In this document: one piece after another, positions 50,504 through 58,832 of the stretch
Layout of the letters: the number at the start of each line of letters is the position of its first letter
How positions within the stretch are numbered: the stretch's first letter is position 1
Assembly (NCBI RefSeq): GCF_003952265.1
Contig: NZ_CP034438.1
Span: forward strand, 1,364,001 to 1,428,000
Direction of reading: 5' to 3'
Source of the DNA: Flaviflexus salsibiostraticola
Lineage (GTDB): Bacteria; Actinomycetota; Actinomycetes; Actinomycetales; Actinomycetaceae
Length of the DNA: 64,000 bases
Position numbers and translations under genes: made by a program
Notes under the pieces: model-generated
What the model was told of the DNA's origin: nothing
Database searches by the model: none
Seen by the model: only the letters and a program-made list of their open reading frames with translations

Positions 50504-51538
50504 TTATGGTCGGAGGATGTACTTGGATCCTCGTCCTGCCGCCATGTCCTCAAGCGACTCGACGAGAGCCTCAAGTGGACGAACCTCGGTGCAGAGCGAC
50601 ATGCCATCGAACTTCCCCGTGGAGAGCAGCTCGACCGCGATCTTCACGTACCGGGGCTGGTGATGGTAGACGCCCTTGAGCGTGTACTCCTTGTAGTGCA
50701 TATCGGAGGAGTTGACCGAGAACGGGGCGTTCTTCGGCGTTCCACCGAACAGGACCGCGGTGCCACCGGGGCGCAGGCAGAGGACCGTCTGCTCCCACAC
50801 CTGCGGCAGCCCGACGGCCTCGATGGCGACGTCTGCGCCGCGGCCGCCGGGTGTCAGCCGATTGATCTTCTCGGCGCACTCCTGCGGGGATTCGAGGCCG
50901 CTGAGGTCGACGATCCGCGCACCCGCCTCCTCGGCCTGCGCCAGCCGGCCGGGCGACCGGTCGGCGGCGATGACGCTCGCTCCGCGCAGCTGCGCGAGCT
51001 TGATGAACATCTGGCCGATCGGACCGGCGCCGTTGACGACGACGGTGTCACCGAGGGCGATTCCCGACTCTGCCATTCCGTGCACGACCGTCGACAGCGG
51101 TTCGAGAGGAGCGGCGGCTTCGAAGGAGAGGCTGTCGGGGATTGTGTAGGTGTTCCGCTCGACGATCGCCTTCGGGACGATGATCTGCTCGGCGAACGCC
51201 CCATTGAGGTACTCGAGATTCTCGCACAGCGACTCGCGGCCGATCTGGCACGCCCAGCAGGATCCGCAGGGCGCGGTGTTGGCGGCGACGACCCGGTCGC
51301 CGACGGCGAAGCGGGTCACACCCTCCCCCACCTCGGTGACGACCCCGGCGAACTCGTGCCCGAAGCGGGCCGGCAGCGTCGGGAACAGGGTCGGGTGGCC
51401 GCGGCGGTAGGACTTGAGGTCAGTCCCGCAGGTCGCGGCAGCCTTCACCTCCACTGCGATCTCGCCCGGTCCCGGAGTGCCGGGCTCGACCTCCTCCAGG
51501 CGCAGATCACCTGGACCATAGAACATGTACGCGCGCAT
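50504..51538 (-). CDS. zinc-dependent MDR dehydrogenase
   Basis: 344 residues. Catalytic zinc ATCGTDLKSYRRG and RFGHEFAGVV, structural zinc CGSCWACQIGRESLC, nucleotide loop NGAGPIGQMFIKLAQ. It is an L-threonine/sorbitol dehydrogenase-type enzyme. It is last in an operon with an FGGY kinase and a GpsA-like dehydrogenase, so it may oxidise the free polyol before phosphorylation. The specific polyol is unknown. Confidence 0.9.
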   Translation of the reverse strand: MRAYMFYGPGDLRLEEVEPGTPGPGEIAVEVKAAATCGTDLKSYRRGHPTLFPTLPARFGHEFAGVVTEVGEGVTRFAVGDRVVAANTAPCGSCWACQIGRESLCENLEYLNGAFAEQIIVPKAIVERNTYTIPDSLSFEAAAPLEPLSTVVHGMAESGIALGDTVVVNGAGPIGQMFIKLAQLRGASVIAADRSPGRLAQAEEAGARIVDLSGLESPQECAEKINRLTPGGRGADVAIEAVGLPQVWEQTVLCLRPGGTAVLFGGTPKNAPFSVNSSDMHYKEYTLKGVYHHQPRYVKIAVELLSTGKFDGMSLCTEVRPLEALVESLEDMAAGRGSKYILRP

Positions 51539-51546
51539 ATCTCTCC

Positions 51547-52593
51547 TTACGGCATGGGCGGCAGAACCGCCCTGGCCACGATGTTGGCGAATTCCGGATC
51601 ATCGTCGTAGACGATGGTGCGTGCCGCATAGAGGAGCGGCATCTGATCCTTGACGTCGGGGGCGCTCTGCTCGACGAGGTCGATGGCGAGCGGAATCGCG
51701 TTGACGCCCTCGACGGTCTGCTCGAGCTCCTCCATCGTCTTCATGGCGGCCTTCGCGCCCTCACCGCGGCCGATGCGGACCCCGTAGACCTTGTTGCGGC
51801 CGGACAGACCCGTCACCTCGAGGTCTCCGACGCCCGGCAGCCCGAAGGCGGTCGCGGCATCGGCGCCCAGCTTCTGGGAGAGGATCGACATCTCACGCAC
51901 AGCCTGGGCGAAGGTCGCCGCCTTGAGGTTGTGGTGCGGATGTCCCGTCTTCTCCTCGAGACCGTCGGCGATGCCGAGCATGATGGCATACACGTTCTTC
52001 ATCGGTGCGCAGACCTCGACGCCGACCTCGTCGTTCGAGGGCTCGATGCAGTAATGGTCCGAACGGGCCTCCCGTGCGTACTTCACGGCAACGTCGTAGT
52101 CCCGGCAGCCGAAGATCGTTGCCGTCGGCTCATTGGCGGCGCACTCGTTGGCCTTGACGGGGCCGGCGATGGCGACGATCGGGGGGATCGTCACGCCGGC
52201 CTCGTCGGCGATGCGGCGGATTCCGTCGGGCAGAAGCTGAATTCTGCCGTCGGGCATGGGCAGGAAGCCCTTTGTCGTGAGCCACAGCGCGTCGGCCTTC
52301 GAGATGCCGTCGAGCGCCATCTCCACAACCTTGGGAACGCCGACCGAGGCGACTGAGAGGGCGACGACGTCGACCCCCTCCAACGCCTCGGCGAGATCGC
52401 CGGAGCGGAAGGTGGTGACCCTGTCCGAGATGACGGTGTCGATGCGGGGGTGGGGCGTACCCGCTTCGATGGCGTCGATCAGGTGATCATCGAGCCAGGT
52501 CCCCCAGAGGTTCACGTCCCAGCCTGCGCGGGTGAGCGCGTTGGCGAGGCCTGAGCCCATGGCTCCGGCGCCGAGGATTGCGATTGATGGCAT
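51547..52593 (-). CDS. GpsA-like NAD-dependent (polyol) phosphate dehydrogenase
   Basis: 348 residues. N-terminal Rossmann motif ILGAGAMGSGLANALTRAG, the two lysines of the glycerol-3-phosphate dehydrogenase active site in WLTTKGFLP and CAPMKNVYAIMLGIADGL, and the C-terminal helical block GLPGVGDLEVTGLSGRN. It resembles GpsA but its neighbours are a sugar/polyol kinase and a zinc dehydrogenase, so it probably oxidises a polyol phosphate to a ketose phosphate rather than making glycerol 3-phosphate. A paralogue lies at 60653-61714 in a similar context. Confidence 0.85.
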   Translation of the reverse strand: MPSIAILGAGAMGSGLANALTRAGWDVNLWGTWLDDHLIDAIEAGTPHPRIDTVISDRVTTFRSGDLAEALEGVDVVALSVASVGVPKVVEMALDGISKADALWLTTKGFLPMPDGRIQLLPDGIRRIADEAGVTIPPIVAIAGPVKANECAANEPTATIFGCRDYDVAVKYAREARSDHYCIEPSNDEVGVEVCAPMKNVYAIMLGIADGLEEKTGHPHHNLKAATFAQAVREMSILSQKLGADAATAFGLPGVGDLEVTGLSGRNKVYGVRIGRGEGAKAAMKTMEELEQTVEGVNAIPLAIDLVEQSAPDVKDQMPLLYAARTIVYDDDPEFANIVARAVLPPMP

Positions 52594-52615
52594 GGCAGTA
52601 TCTTTCTCTTCTTAC

Positions 52616-54181
52616 TTACTCTTCTTCATTCGAGACTTCAGCGTCGGGGTGCTTCCGCGCGAACTCGTGGAGAAGATCGTTGGTGTCCTTGAGGTTGTCG
52701 TAGAGACGGCCCTGAATCTCGCCGAGCTCCTGGTAGATCTCGTGGTTCTCCTGGTTGGGCTCTGTCTCGTCGGTGAACTGCGCCATGTGGTTGGCCGCGG
52801 TCGCGATCTCCGTGTCGCCGAAGACGCCGGTCGATGCCATTGCCACAACGCCTGCGCCGAGCGCCGAGATCTCGTCCTCCTTGCAGGCCGTGATCGGCAG
52901 CCCGATGGCGTCGGTCATGATCTGACGCCAGAGCTTCGAGCGGACACCTCCGCCCATCGCGCGCACGGTCGTCAGCTTCGTGCCGGTCGACTCCTCCATC
53001 GCCGTGAGCGAGCGCGCCATCTCCATCGAGATCGCCTCGAGCAGCGAGCGGTACATCGAACCGGGGCCGTGGGTGCCGCGCCAGCCGACGACGGCTCCGC
53101 GGGCGATCGGCTCCCAGTACGGGGACTGGACTGCGTTCCAGTACGGCAGGGTGACAAGGCCACCCGAGCCGGGGGTGCGTGCGGCCGCGAGCGCCTCGAG
53201 CTCGGGGTCGGGTCCGCCCTGGAGGGCCTTGTTGCCGAAGACGCGGCGGAACCACGTCGTGAGGAACGCGCCGGAGGACTGGAGCACCTCGAGGACGTAC
53301 GTGTTGGGGATGCCGCCGGCGAGCATGCGGTAGACCTGGTCGAACTGGTAGGTCGTCGAGGTGACGCCCGCGTTCACGGCGGTGCCCATGTTGAGGTAGG
53401 CGACGTCCTCCGAGACTGCAGCGGCGCCGACGCCGGCCGCCTGGCCGTCGCCGAGACCGGCAATGACCGGGATCTCGCGGGAGATGTTCCAGCCCTCGCG
53501 GACCTCCTTCTTCACGTAGCCGAGAACTTCACCCGGCTGGAAGAGCTCAGCCATCTGGCTCCGGTTGACGCCCGCGATCTCCATGAGGGAGTCGTCGTAG
53601 TCGAGCTTCTCGATGTCGAACAGGCCGAGGGAGTCGGCTGCGGCGACGGAGTCAACCCACTGACCGGTCAGGCAGAAGGCGAGGTAGGCATGGACGTTGA
53701 CGACCCTGTCAGCCTTCGCCCACAGGTCACCCTCATGCTCCTTGACCCACGCCATCTTGTAGATCGCGGGGGTGACGTCGGCGGGCTTGCCGGAGAGCTG
53801 GTGGATCTCGGGCGTGCCGTACCGCTTGATCTGGTCGGCCGCACGGATGTCGAGCCAGAGGATGCCGTTGCGGAGCGGGGTGCCATCCTCGGTGAAGGGT
53901 GCGAAGGTTTCGCGCTGGTGGGTGAGGCCGATGGCGGCAATGCGACCCCGGTCCTGCATGGGCAGGCTGTTGATCGCCTGGGCGATCGCGGCATTGGTGG
54001 TCTCCCACCAGTGGGCGGGGTTGTGCTCTCCGAAGCCCTGCTGAGGGGTGCGGAGCGGGATCTCGCGCTTGCCGAGGGCAAGAACATTGCCTTCGACGTC
54101 GACGATGATTGCCTTCGATGATGTTGTCGATGAATCGACTGCGATGACAAGGGGGCCTTCGTTGGCGGCGGGGATGTTCAT
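52616..54181 (-). CDS. FGGY-family carbohydrate kinase
   Basis: 521 residues. Phosphate loop IAVDSSTTSSKAIIVD, GLTHQRETFAPF, ILWLDIRAADQIKRYG, QLSGKPADVTPAIYKMAWVK, and MGGGVRSKLWRQIMTDAIGL. It is a close paralogue of the kinase at 61719-63221 (both share LSGKPADTTPA/VTPA, VNVHAYLA and PYWNAVQSPYW or PHW). It leads the operon kinase, GpsA-like, zinc dehydrogenase. The subfamily is gluconokinase/xylulokinase-like without a sure substrate. Confidence 0.88.
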   Translation of the reverse strand: MNIPAANEGPLVIAVDSSTTSSKAIIVDVEGNVLALGKREIPLRTPQQGFGEHNPAHWWETTNAAIAQAINSLPMQDRGRIAAIGLTHQRETFAPFTEDGTPLRNGILWLDIRAADQIKRYGTPEIHQLSGKPADVTPAIYKMAWVKEHEGDLWAKADRVVNVHAYLAFCLTGQWVDSVAAADSLGLFDIEKLDYDDSLMEIAGVNRSQMAELFQPGEVLGYVKKEVREGWNISREIPVIAGLGDGQAAGVGAAAVSEDVAYLNMGTAVNAGVTSTTYQFDQVYRMLAGGIPNTYVLEVLQSSGAFLTTWFRRVFGNKALQGGPDPELEALAAARTPGSGGLVTLPYWNAVQSPYWEPIARGAVVGWRGTHGPGSMYRSLLEAISMEMARSLTAMEESTGTKLTTVRAMGGGVRSKLWRQIMTDAIGLPITACKEDEISALGAGVVAMASTGVFGDTEIATAANHMAQFTDETEPNQENHEIYQELGEIQGRLYDNLKDTNDLLHEFARKHPDAEVSNEEE

Positions 54182-54192
54182 CTGTATCTCCT

Positions 54193-54302
54193 GAATTCGA
54201 CATTGAATTCGGTTGGTCTACCAACCTTGCACCCAGTATTAACAAGATCTTCTGATAAATCCACCAATTCTTTATGTTGGAACAACGTTCTCTTCTGATA
54301 AA
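54193..54302. promoter_or_regulatory. palindromes and direct repeats upstream of the 52616-54181 kinase operon
   Basis: GGTTGGT-CT-ACCAACC at 54211-54226 is a near-perfect dyad containing TGGTCTACCA, the form of FadR-subfamily GntR operators. GAATTC is repeated at 54193 and 54205. TCTTCTGATAAA occurs twice at 54248-54259 and 54291-54302. The region is AT-rich, 30 to 120 bp before the start. Confidence 0.5.
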
Positions 54303-54353
54303 ACAAACGTGCAGAGGGGATTCAGCCGAAAAGCCTGGTGCTTTCAGGGAAAA

Positions 54354-54381
54354 GGGGAGGCGGGCTTTCGCCCGCCTCCCC
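54354..54381 (-). terminator. terminator of the 58716-54398 operon
   Basis: 12-bp perfect stem (54354-54365 with 54370-54381) and a TTTC loop, just beyond the FucA-like stop. Confidence 0.88.
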
Positions 54382-54397
54382 AATCTCTGCAACCGGT

Positions 54398-55042
54398 TTA
54401 CTTCTCGGGCTGCTTTCCGTAGTCCTTCATCCCACCAACGGCGCTGTCGATCTGCTCGTCGCTCAGGAGCGCGATCGGGGCACCCGTCGCCATCGCCTTG
54501 AGCTGGATCTCGCAGATGTACTCAAGAATGGGCAGCAGGTTGACGGCCTTCTTGAGGTTCGGGCCGGTCGTGATGGCGCCGTGGTTCTTCATGAGCGCAC
54601 CCGTGCGCCCATCAAGGGCCTTCGCCACGTTCTCAGCGAGCGCGTCCGTGCCGAACTCGGCGTACGGGGCGACACGGATGGCGCCGCCCAGCATGGCTGA
54701 GTAGTAGTGCGACGTCGGAATCTCGTCGACGACGAGGCCGAGCGCCGTCGACGACACCGCATGGTTGTGGGTGACGGCGAGCGCGTCGGTGCTCTCGTAG
54801 ACGGCGATGTGGAGCGGGAGCTCCGAGGACGGCTTGAGGCGGCCCTCCACGTGGTTGCCCGCCATGTCATACACGACGACATCCTCGGCGGTCATCGTCT
54901 CGTAATCGACGCCCGAGGGCGAGATGACGACATGGTCGCCGATGCGGACCGAGACGTTGCCGGCCGTACCCACGACGAGGTTCTCCCTCACCATGAATAG
55001 GCACGTGTCGACGACGTCCTGGCGTTCCTTCTCGTACAGCAT
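54398..55042 (-). CDS. class II (FucA/AraD-family) aldolase
   Basis: 214 residues. TAGNVSVRIGDHVVISPSGV is the family start; the catalytic acid is Glu in SSELPLHIAVYE, as in aldolases such as L-fuculose-1-phosphate aldolase, and zinc ligands are the histidines of VTHNHAVSS and MKNHGAI. It should split a ketose 1-phosphate into DHAP and an aldehyde. It is last in an operon with an FGGY kinase, a zinc dehydrogenase and a 2-hydroxyacid dehydrogenase; the latter could reduce or oxidise the released aldehyde-derived acid. Confidence 0.88.
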   Translation of the reverse strand: MLYEKERQDVVDTCLFMVRENLVVGTAGNVSVRIGDHVVISPSGVDYETMTAEDVVVYDMAGNHVEGRLKPSSELPLHIAVYESTDALAVTHNHAVSSTALGLVVDEIPTSHYYSAMLGGAIRVAPYAEFGTDALAENVAKALDGRTGALMKNHGAITTGPNLKKAVNLLPILEYICEIQLKAMATGAPIALLSDEQIDSAVGGMKDYGKQPEK

Positions 55043-55050
55043 TGCTTTCC

Positions 55051-56076
55051 TTACCTCTTCGAAACTTCTGGATTGGCCAAGAACTTCGGCAGCTCTCCCC
55101 GGCTGACGGCGGCGATATCAGCAGTGCCGATCCGCGCCGCAACCCGAGAGGCCTCCTGCGAGGCACCGGCCAGGTGCGGGGTGAATGTGATCCGCGGAGT
55201 CCGCAGCAGACGGTGGTCCGCCGGGAGCGGCTCCTCCGGCAGGCAGTCGAATGCCGCGGCGCGCAGGTGGCCCGCGTCGATGGAGTCGCACACCGCGTCG
55301 TAGTCGACGAGCGAGCCGCGGGCGCAGTTGACGAAGATCGCGCCCTTCTTCATCTTCCCCAGCGTCTCGGCATTGATCATGTGCCTGTTCTCGTCCGTGA
55401 CCCGCGCGTGGATCGTGACGAAGTCAGACTCGGCGAGCAGGGTGTCGAAGTCGACGAACTCGACGTCGCCATCGACCCCGATCTCCTTGAACGGGTCATA
55501 GACGAGGACGCGCGCGCCGAAGGCGGCCATGATCGTCGCAACGCGGGAGCCGATCGCCCCGTAGCCGATGATGCCGACCGTGGATGAGCCGATCTCCTGG
55601 CCTGCCTTCTCAAACAGGTAGTAGTCGGTGGCCCACTCTCCATTGACGACCTCCTGGTGGCGCTGGGCGATCTGCCGGGCGGCCGCCAGAAGCATCGCGA
55701 CCGAGTGCTCCGCGGTTGCTCGGGCGTTGCGGCCCGGGGCGTACGACACCATGACGCCGTGCCTGGTCGCCGCGTCGATGTTGACGTTGACTGGACCGCC
55801 GCGGCAGATCGTGATGAGCTTGAGGTCGGGGCTCGCGGCGATGACCTTCTCGGTGAACGGGAAGGTGTGGGAGATGACGGCGTCGCAGCCCTTGAGGGCC
55901 TCGATCAGCTCGTCCTCGTCGCCGAGTGCCTCGATGACATCGCCGACATCCCCGAAGGGTGGGTTCGGCCATGTTGAGGCGATGCGGGCGATCTCCGCGT
56001 CGGGGAGCTCGTTCACGAGCGCCTCGGTGAGCACCTCATCCGTCAGGAAACCATCTGATGCAATAAGAACCTTCAT
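55051..56076 (-). CDS. D-isomer-specific 2-hydroxyacid dehydrogenase
   Basis: 341 residues. NAD-binding VGIIGYGAIGSRVATIM near residue 165, catalytic Arg in NCARGSLVD near 250, Glu in CLPEEPLPADH near 275 and His in FTPHLAGAS near 297. The family interconverts D-2-hydroxyacids and 2-oxoacids or reduces glyoxylate and hydroxypyruvate. Between a FucA-like aldolase and an FGGY kinase it may handle glycolate, lactate or erythronate-type products. The stop is 9 bp from the aldolase start. Confidence 0.9.
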   Translation of the reverse strand: MKVLIASDGFLTDEVLTEALVNELPDAEIARIASTWPNPPFGDVGDVIEALGDEDELIEALKGCDAVISHTFPFTEKVIAASPDLKLITICRGGPVNVNIDAATRHGVMVSYAPGRNARATAEHSVAMLLAAARQIAQRHQEVVNGEWATDYYLFEKAGQEIGSSTVGIIGYGAIGSRVATIMAAFGARVLVYDPFKEIGVDGDVEFVDFDTLLAESDFVTIHARVTDENRHMINAETLGKMKKGAIFVNCARGSLVDYDAVCDSIDAGHLRAAAFDCLPEEPLPADHRLLRTPRITFTPHLAGASQEASRVAARIGTADIAAVSRGELPKFLANPEVSKR

Positions 56077-56085
56077 GAACCTTCC

Positions 56086-57594
56086 TCAGTTCGTCAGCTT
56101 GCGAACGGACCGCATGGCCGGCCACACCGGACGCAGCGCAGCCCGGGTCTCGAGGAACAGCTCGTAGGCGGCCTCGTAGATCTCGCTGTTATCGGCATTG
56201 GGCTCGAAAGTCTCGGTCGTCGCACCGAGAGCATCCGACGCGGCCTGAATCGTGTCGAAGCGGCCCGCGGAGACGAGGGCGAGCACGGCTGCGCCGCGAG
56301 CGCCCGCCTCGGGTGCGTCCTGGCGAACGACGGTCAGACCGGTCGCGTCGGCGAGGATCTCGCACAGCAGGTCAGAACGGAAGCCACCGCCGGAGACGAG
56401 CAGATCGTCGGTCACCTCGAGCGTGCGGATGCACTCAACGAGGGAGAAGGCGACACCCTCGTAGACGGAGCGAAGGATGTCCTCGCGCTCAGTCGTGAGC
56501 GACATGCCCTGCCAGGAGGCGGAGGCGTTCGGATCGAGGAAGGGCGCGCGCTCGCCGCCGGGCGAGGCGTACGGCAGGTAGACGACGCCGTGCGAGCCGG
56601 GGCCCGCGTCACGGGCGACCTTCTCGATCTCGCTCCAGTCGGCTGCCTCGAGCGCCAGCATCCGCTTGATCCAGTCGAGGTTCGGGGTGCCCGTCATCGG
56701 CGCCATGAACTCGAGCACCTGGGTGCCGTTGCCGGTTGCGAGCACCATCGACAGGTCCGACTTGCGGTCCTTGACCGACGGCATGAGGGAGCCGACGAAG
56801 CCGGTCGTGCCGAGGATGAGCCAGGTCGCGCCGTCCTCGACTGCGCCGAGGCCTGCGCCCGTGACGGCGACGTCGATCATGCCGACGCCGACGGGGGTTC
56901 CCTCGGGGATGCCGGTGAGGGCGGCCGCCTCAGCGGAGAGCGGGCTGGCCTCGCCGCCGGGGCGGCGGATCTCGGGAAGGAGGCGGAGCGCGTCGGTCTG
57001 GCCGAGGGCCTCGGCGAGCTCCTCCGAGTAGCCCGTCACGTCGTTGACGTCGAGGAAGGTGCGGGAGGCTTCCGTGTAGTCGGTGGCCTTGACGCCGGTG
57101 AGCTTGAAGCGAAGCCAATCCTTGCAGTACAGCTGGGTGGCGGCCTTCGCCATCGTCTCCGGCTCGTTCGCCTGCAGCTCCTCGAGGAGCACGGGGAACA
57201 GACCCGAGAAGAGCGACGTGCCGGTCACGTCGAGGACCTTCGCACCCTTGCCGGCCCTGTTCCATTCGGCGACGCGGTCGCCCGCACGGCCGTCCATCCA
57301 GTTCGCGGCGGGACGGATCGGGTCGCCGTTCTCATCGATGAGCCATACGCCATCGCCCTGGCCGGTGAGGCCGATGCCGACGATCTCATGCCCGTCGAGC
57401 TGGCCGGCGACCGACTTGAGGCAGGAGGCCACGGCCTCCCAGATCAGGTTCATGTCCTGCTCGGCCTCGCCGCTGCTGCCGTAGTCGACCGGCACCGACT
57501 CGTGGTGGGTTGCGTAGATCTCGCCGTCGAGCGTGAACGCGACAGCCTTGACGGCGGTGGTTCCGCCGTCGACTCCGATGATGACTTCCTTCAT
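56086..57594 (-). CDS. FGGY-family carbohydrate kinase (EryA/LyxK-like)
   Basis: 502 residues from the ATG at 57594. VIIGVDGGTTAVKAVAFTLD, LTGQGDGVWLIDENG, WMDGRAGDRVAEWN, YCKDWLRFKLTG, and YASPGGERAPFLDPNAS. It belongs with the kinase at 43440-44993. It is second in an operon led by a zinc dehydrogenase and followed by a 2-hydroxyacid dehydrogenase and an aldolase, suggesting polyol oxidation, phosphorylation and cleavage in order. Confidence 0.88.
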   Translation of the reverse strand: MKEVIIGVDGGTTAVKAVAFTLDGEIYATHHESVPVDYGSSGEAEQDMNLIWEAVASCLKSVAGQLDGHEIVGIGLTGQGDGVWLIDENGDPIRPAANWMDGRAGDRVAEWNRAGKGAKVLDVTGTSLFSGLFPVLLEELQANEPETMAKAATQLYCKDWLRFKLTGVKATDYTEASRTFLDVNDVTGYSEELAEALGQTDALRLLPEIRRPGGEASPLSAEAAALTGIPEGTPVGVGMIDVAVTGAGLGAVEDGATWLILGTTGFVGSLMPSVKDRKSDLSMVLATGNGTQVLEFMAPMTGTPNLDWIKRMLALEAADWSEIEKVARDAGPGSHGVVYLPYASPGGERAPFLDPNASASWQGMSLTTEREDILRSVYEGVAFSLVECIRTLEVTDDLLVSGGGFRSDLLCEILADATGLTVVRQDAPEAGARGAAVLALVSAGRFDTIQAASDALGATTETFEPNADNSEIYEAAYELFLETRAALRPVWPAMRSVRKLTN

Positions 57595-57675
57595 GTGATG
57601 ACTCCTCATTGAGTGTGGTGGCTTGGGGTGTGGCCTGGGGCCGAGTCCCAAGCCGAATCCTCGGGCACGTGTGGA

Positions 57676-58716
57676 TCAGTCGGGGATGATGGCGACCTTG
57701 ATACCCTCGCCCGACTGTGCGAATTCGATGCCTGCGACGACATCGTCAAGGCTGTAGGTATGGGTGTGGAGCGACTTGACGTCGATGAGGCCCGCGCCGA
57801 TGAGCTGGAGAGCCTTCTCGTGGCTCGCACGACCGGCGTTCGACGCACCCGTCACGATGAGCTCGCCGTAGTGAACGAGGTTCGGATCGATCTCGGCCAG
57901 CGCGTCCTTCGAGAATCCGGCGAACGCGTTGACGCGGCCTCCCTTACGGGCAGCCTGGAGCGCCTGGTTGACGAGTTCCCCGCGGCCGATGCAGATGATG
58001 ACAACGTCGGCGCCGCGACCCTCGGTCAGACCCTGGACGAACTCGGTCAGATCCTGTTCGAGCGGATTGACCGTGTGCGTTGCCCCCATGGACTCCGCAA
58101 CGGCCCTCCGGCTCTCGGACGGGTCGGAGACGATGACCTTCTCCGCACCGAGCAGCCTGTTGACCTGGGCGTGAAGGAGCCCAATCGGGCCGGCCCCCTG
58201 GATGAGGACGGTGTCGCCCACCTCCGTGCGGTAGTTCTCGGCGCCGTTGAGCACGCAGCCGAGCGGCTCGGCCAGCGCAACCTCGGCAGGCGTCAGGTGG
58301 GGTGCCGCACGGTAGACGCCGCCCCGCTCCATCGCCTCACGCGGGATGAGGACGTACTCGGCGAGCCCGCCGTTGATCCGGTAGCCGAAGATCTTCGAAT
58401 CGGTGCACAGGTGCTCTGAGCCGCGCACGCAGTAGAAGCAGGCGAGGCACGGCACGGTCGGCAGGACACCGACGAGGTCACCGACCTCGAAGCCCTCGAC
58501 GCCGGCGCCCACCTCGGAGACATAGCCTGCGATCTCGTGTCCGAGAACGACGCCGACATCGATGCCCTTCGACTTCTCGCCGCGGAGGATGCGGCCATCC
58601 GTCCCGCAGACGGTGTTGGCGCCGACCTTGAGGACGATCTCGCCCTCGCCGGCGACGGGCTTGTCGATATCCCTCAGCTCGAGCTTTCCGGGTCCTGCGA
58701 ATACTGCTGCTTTCAT
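57676..58716 (-). CDS. zinc-dependent MDR polyol dehydrogenase
   Basis: 346 residues from the ATG at 58716. Catalytic zinc TVCGTDGRILRG and LGHEIAGYVSEVG, structural zinc CLACFYCVRGSEHLC, nucleotide loop QGAGPIGLLHAQ. It resembles L-iditol/sorbitol dehydrogenases. It is the first gene of a four-gene unit with FGGY kinase, hydroxyacid dehydrogenase and aldolase. GGAGATCT precedes the start. Confidence 0.9.
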   Translation of the reverse strand: MKAAVFAGPGKLELRDIDKPVAGEGEIVLKVGANTVCGTDGRILRGEKSKGIDVGVVLGHEIAGYVSEVGAGVEGFEVGDLVGVLPTVPCLACFYCVRGSEHLCTDSKIFGYRINGGLAEYVLIPREAMERGGVYRAAPHLTPAEVALAEPLGCVLNGAENYRTEVGDTVLIQGAGPIGLLHAQVNRLLGAEKVIVSDPSESRRAVAESMGATHTVNPLEQDLTEFVQGLTEGRGADVVIICIGRGELVNQALQAARKGGRVNAFAGFSKDALAEIDPNLVHYGELIVTGASNAGRASHEKALQLIGAGLIDVKSLHTHTYSLDDVVAGIEFAQSGEGIKVAIIPD

Positions 58717-58790
58717 GAGATCTCCTTCGATGTGGCGGGCGGCGGCCGAATCGGCACGGCGGAGCGGTCCGCTGTGCCGGTGCGCGAAAC

Positions 58791-58825
58791 GGGTGCGGAA
58801 GAACGGCCGCCGCTCTTCCGCACCC
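58791..58825 (-). terminator. terminator of the 58833-60311 kinase
   Basis: 12-bp perfect stem (58791-58802 with 58814-58825), separating the single kinase gene from the downstream dehydrogenase operon. Confidence 0.82.
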
Positions 58826-58832
58826 ACCTGTG

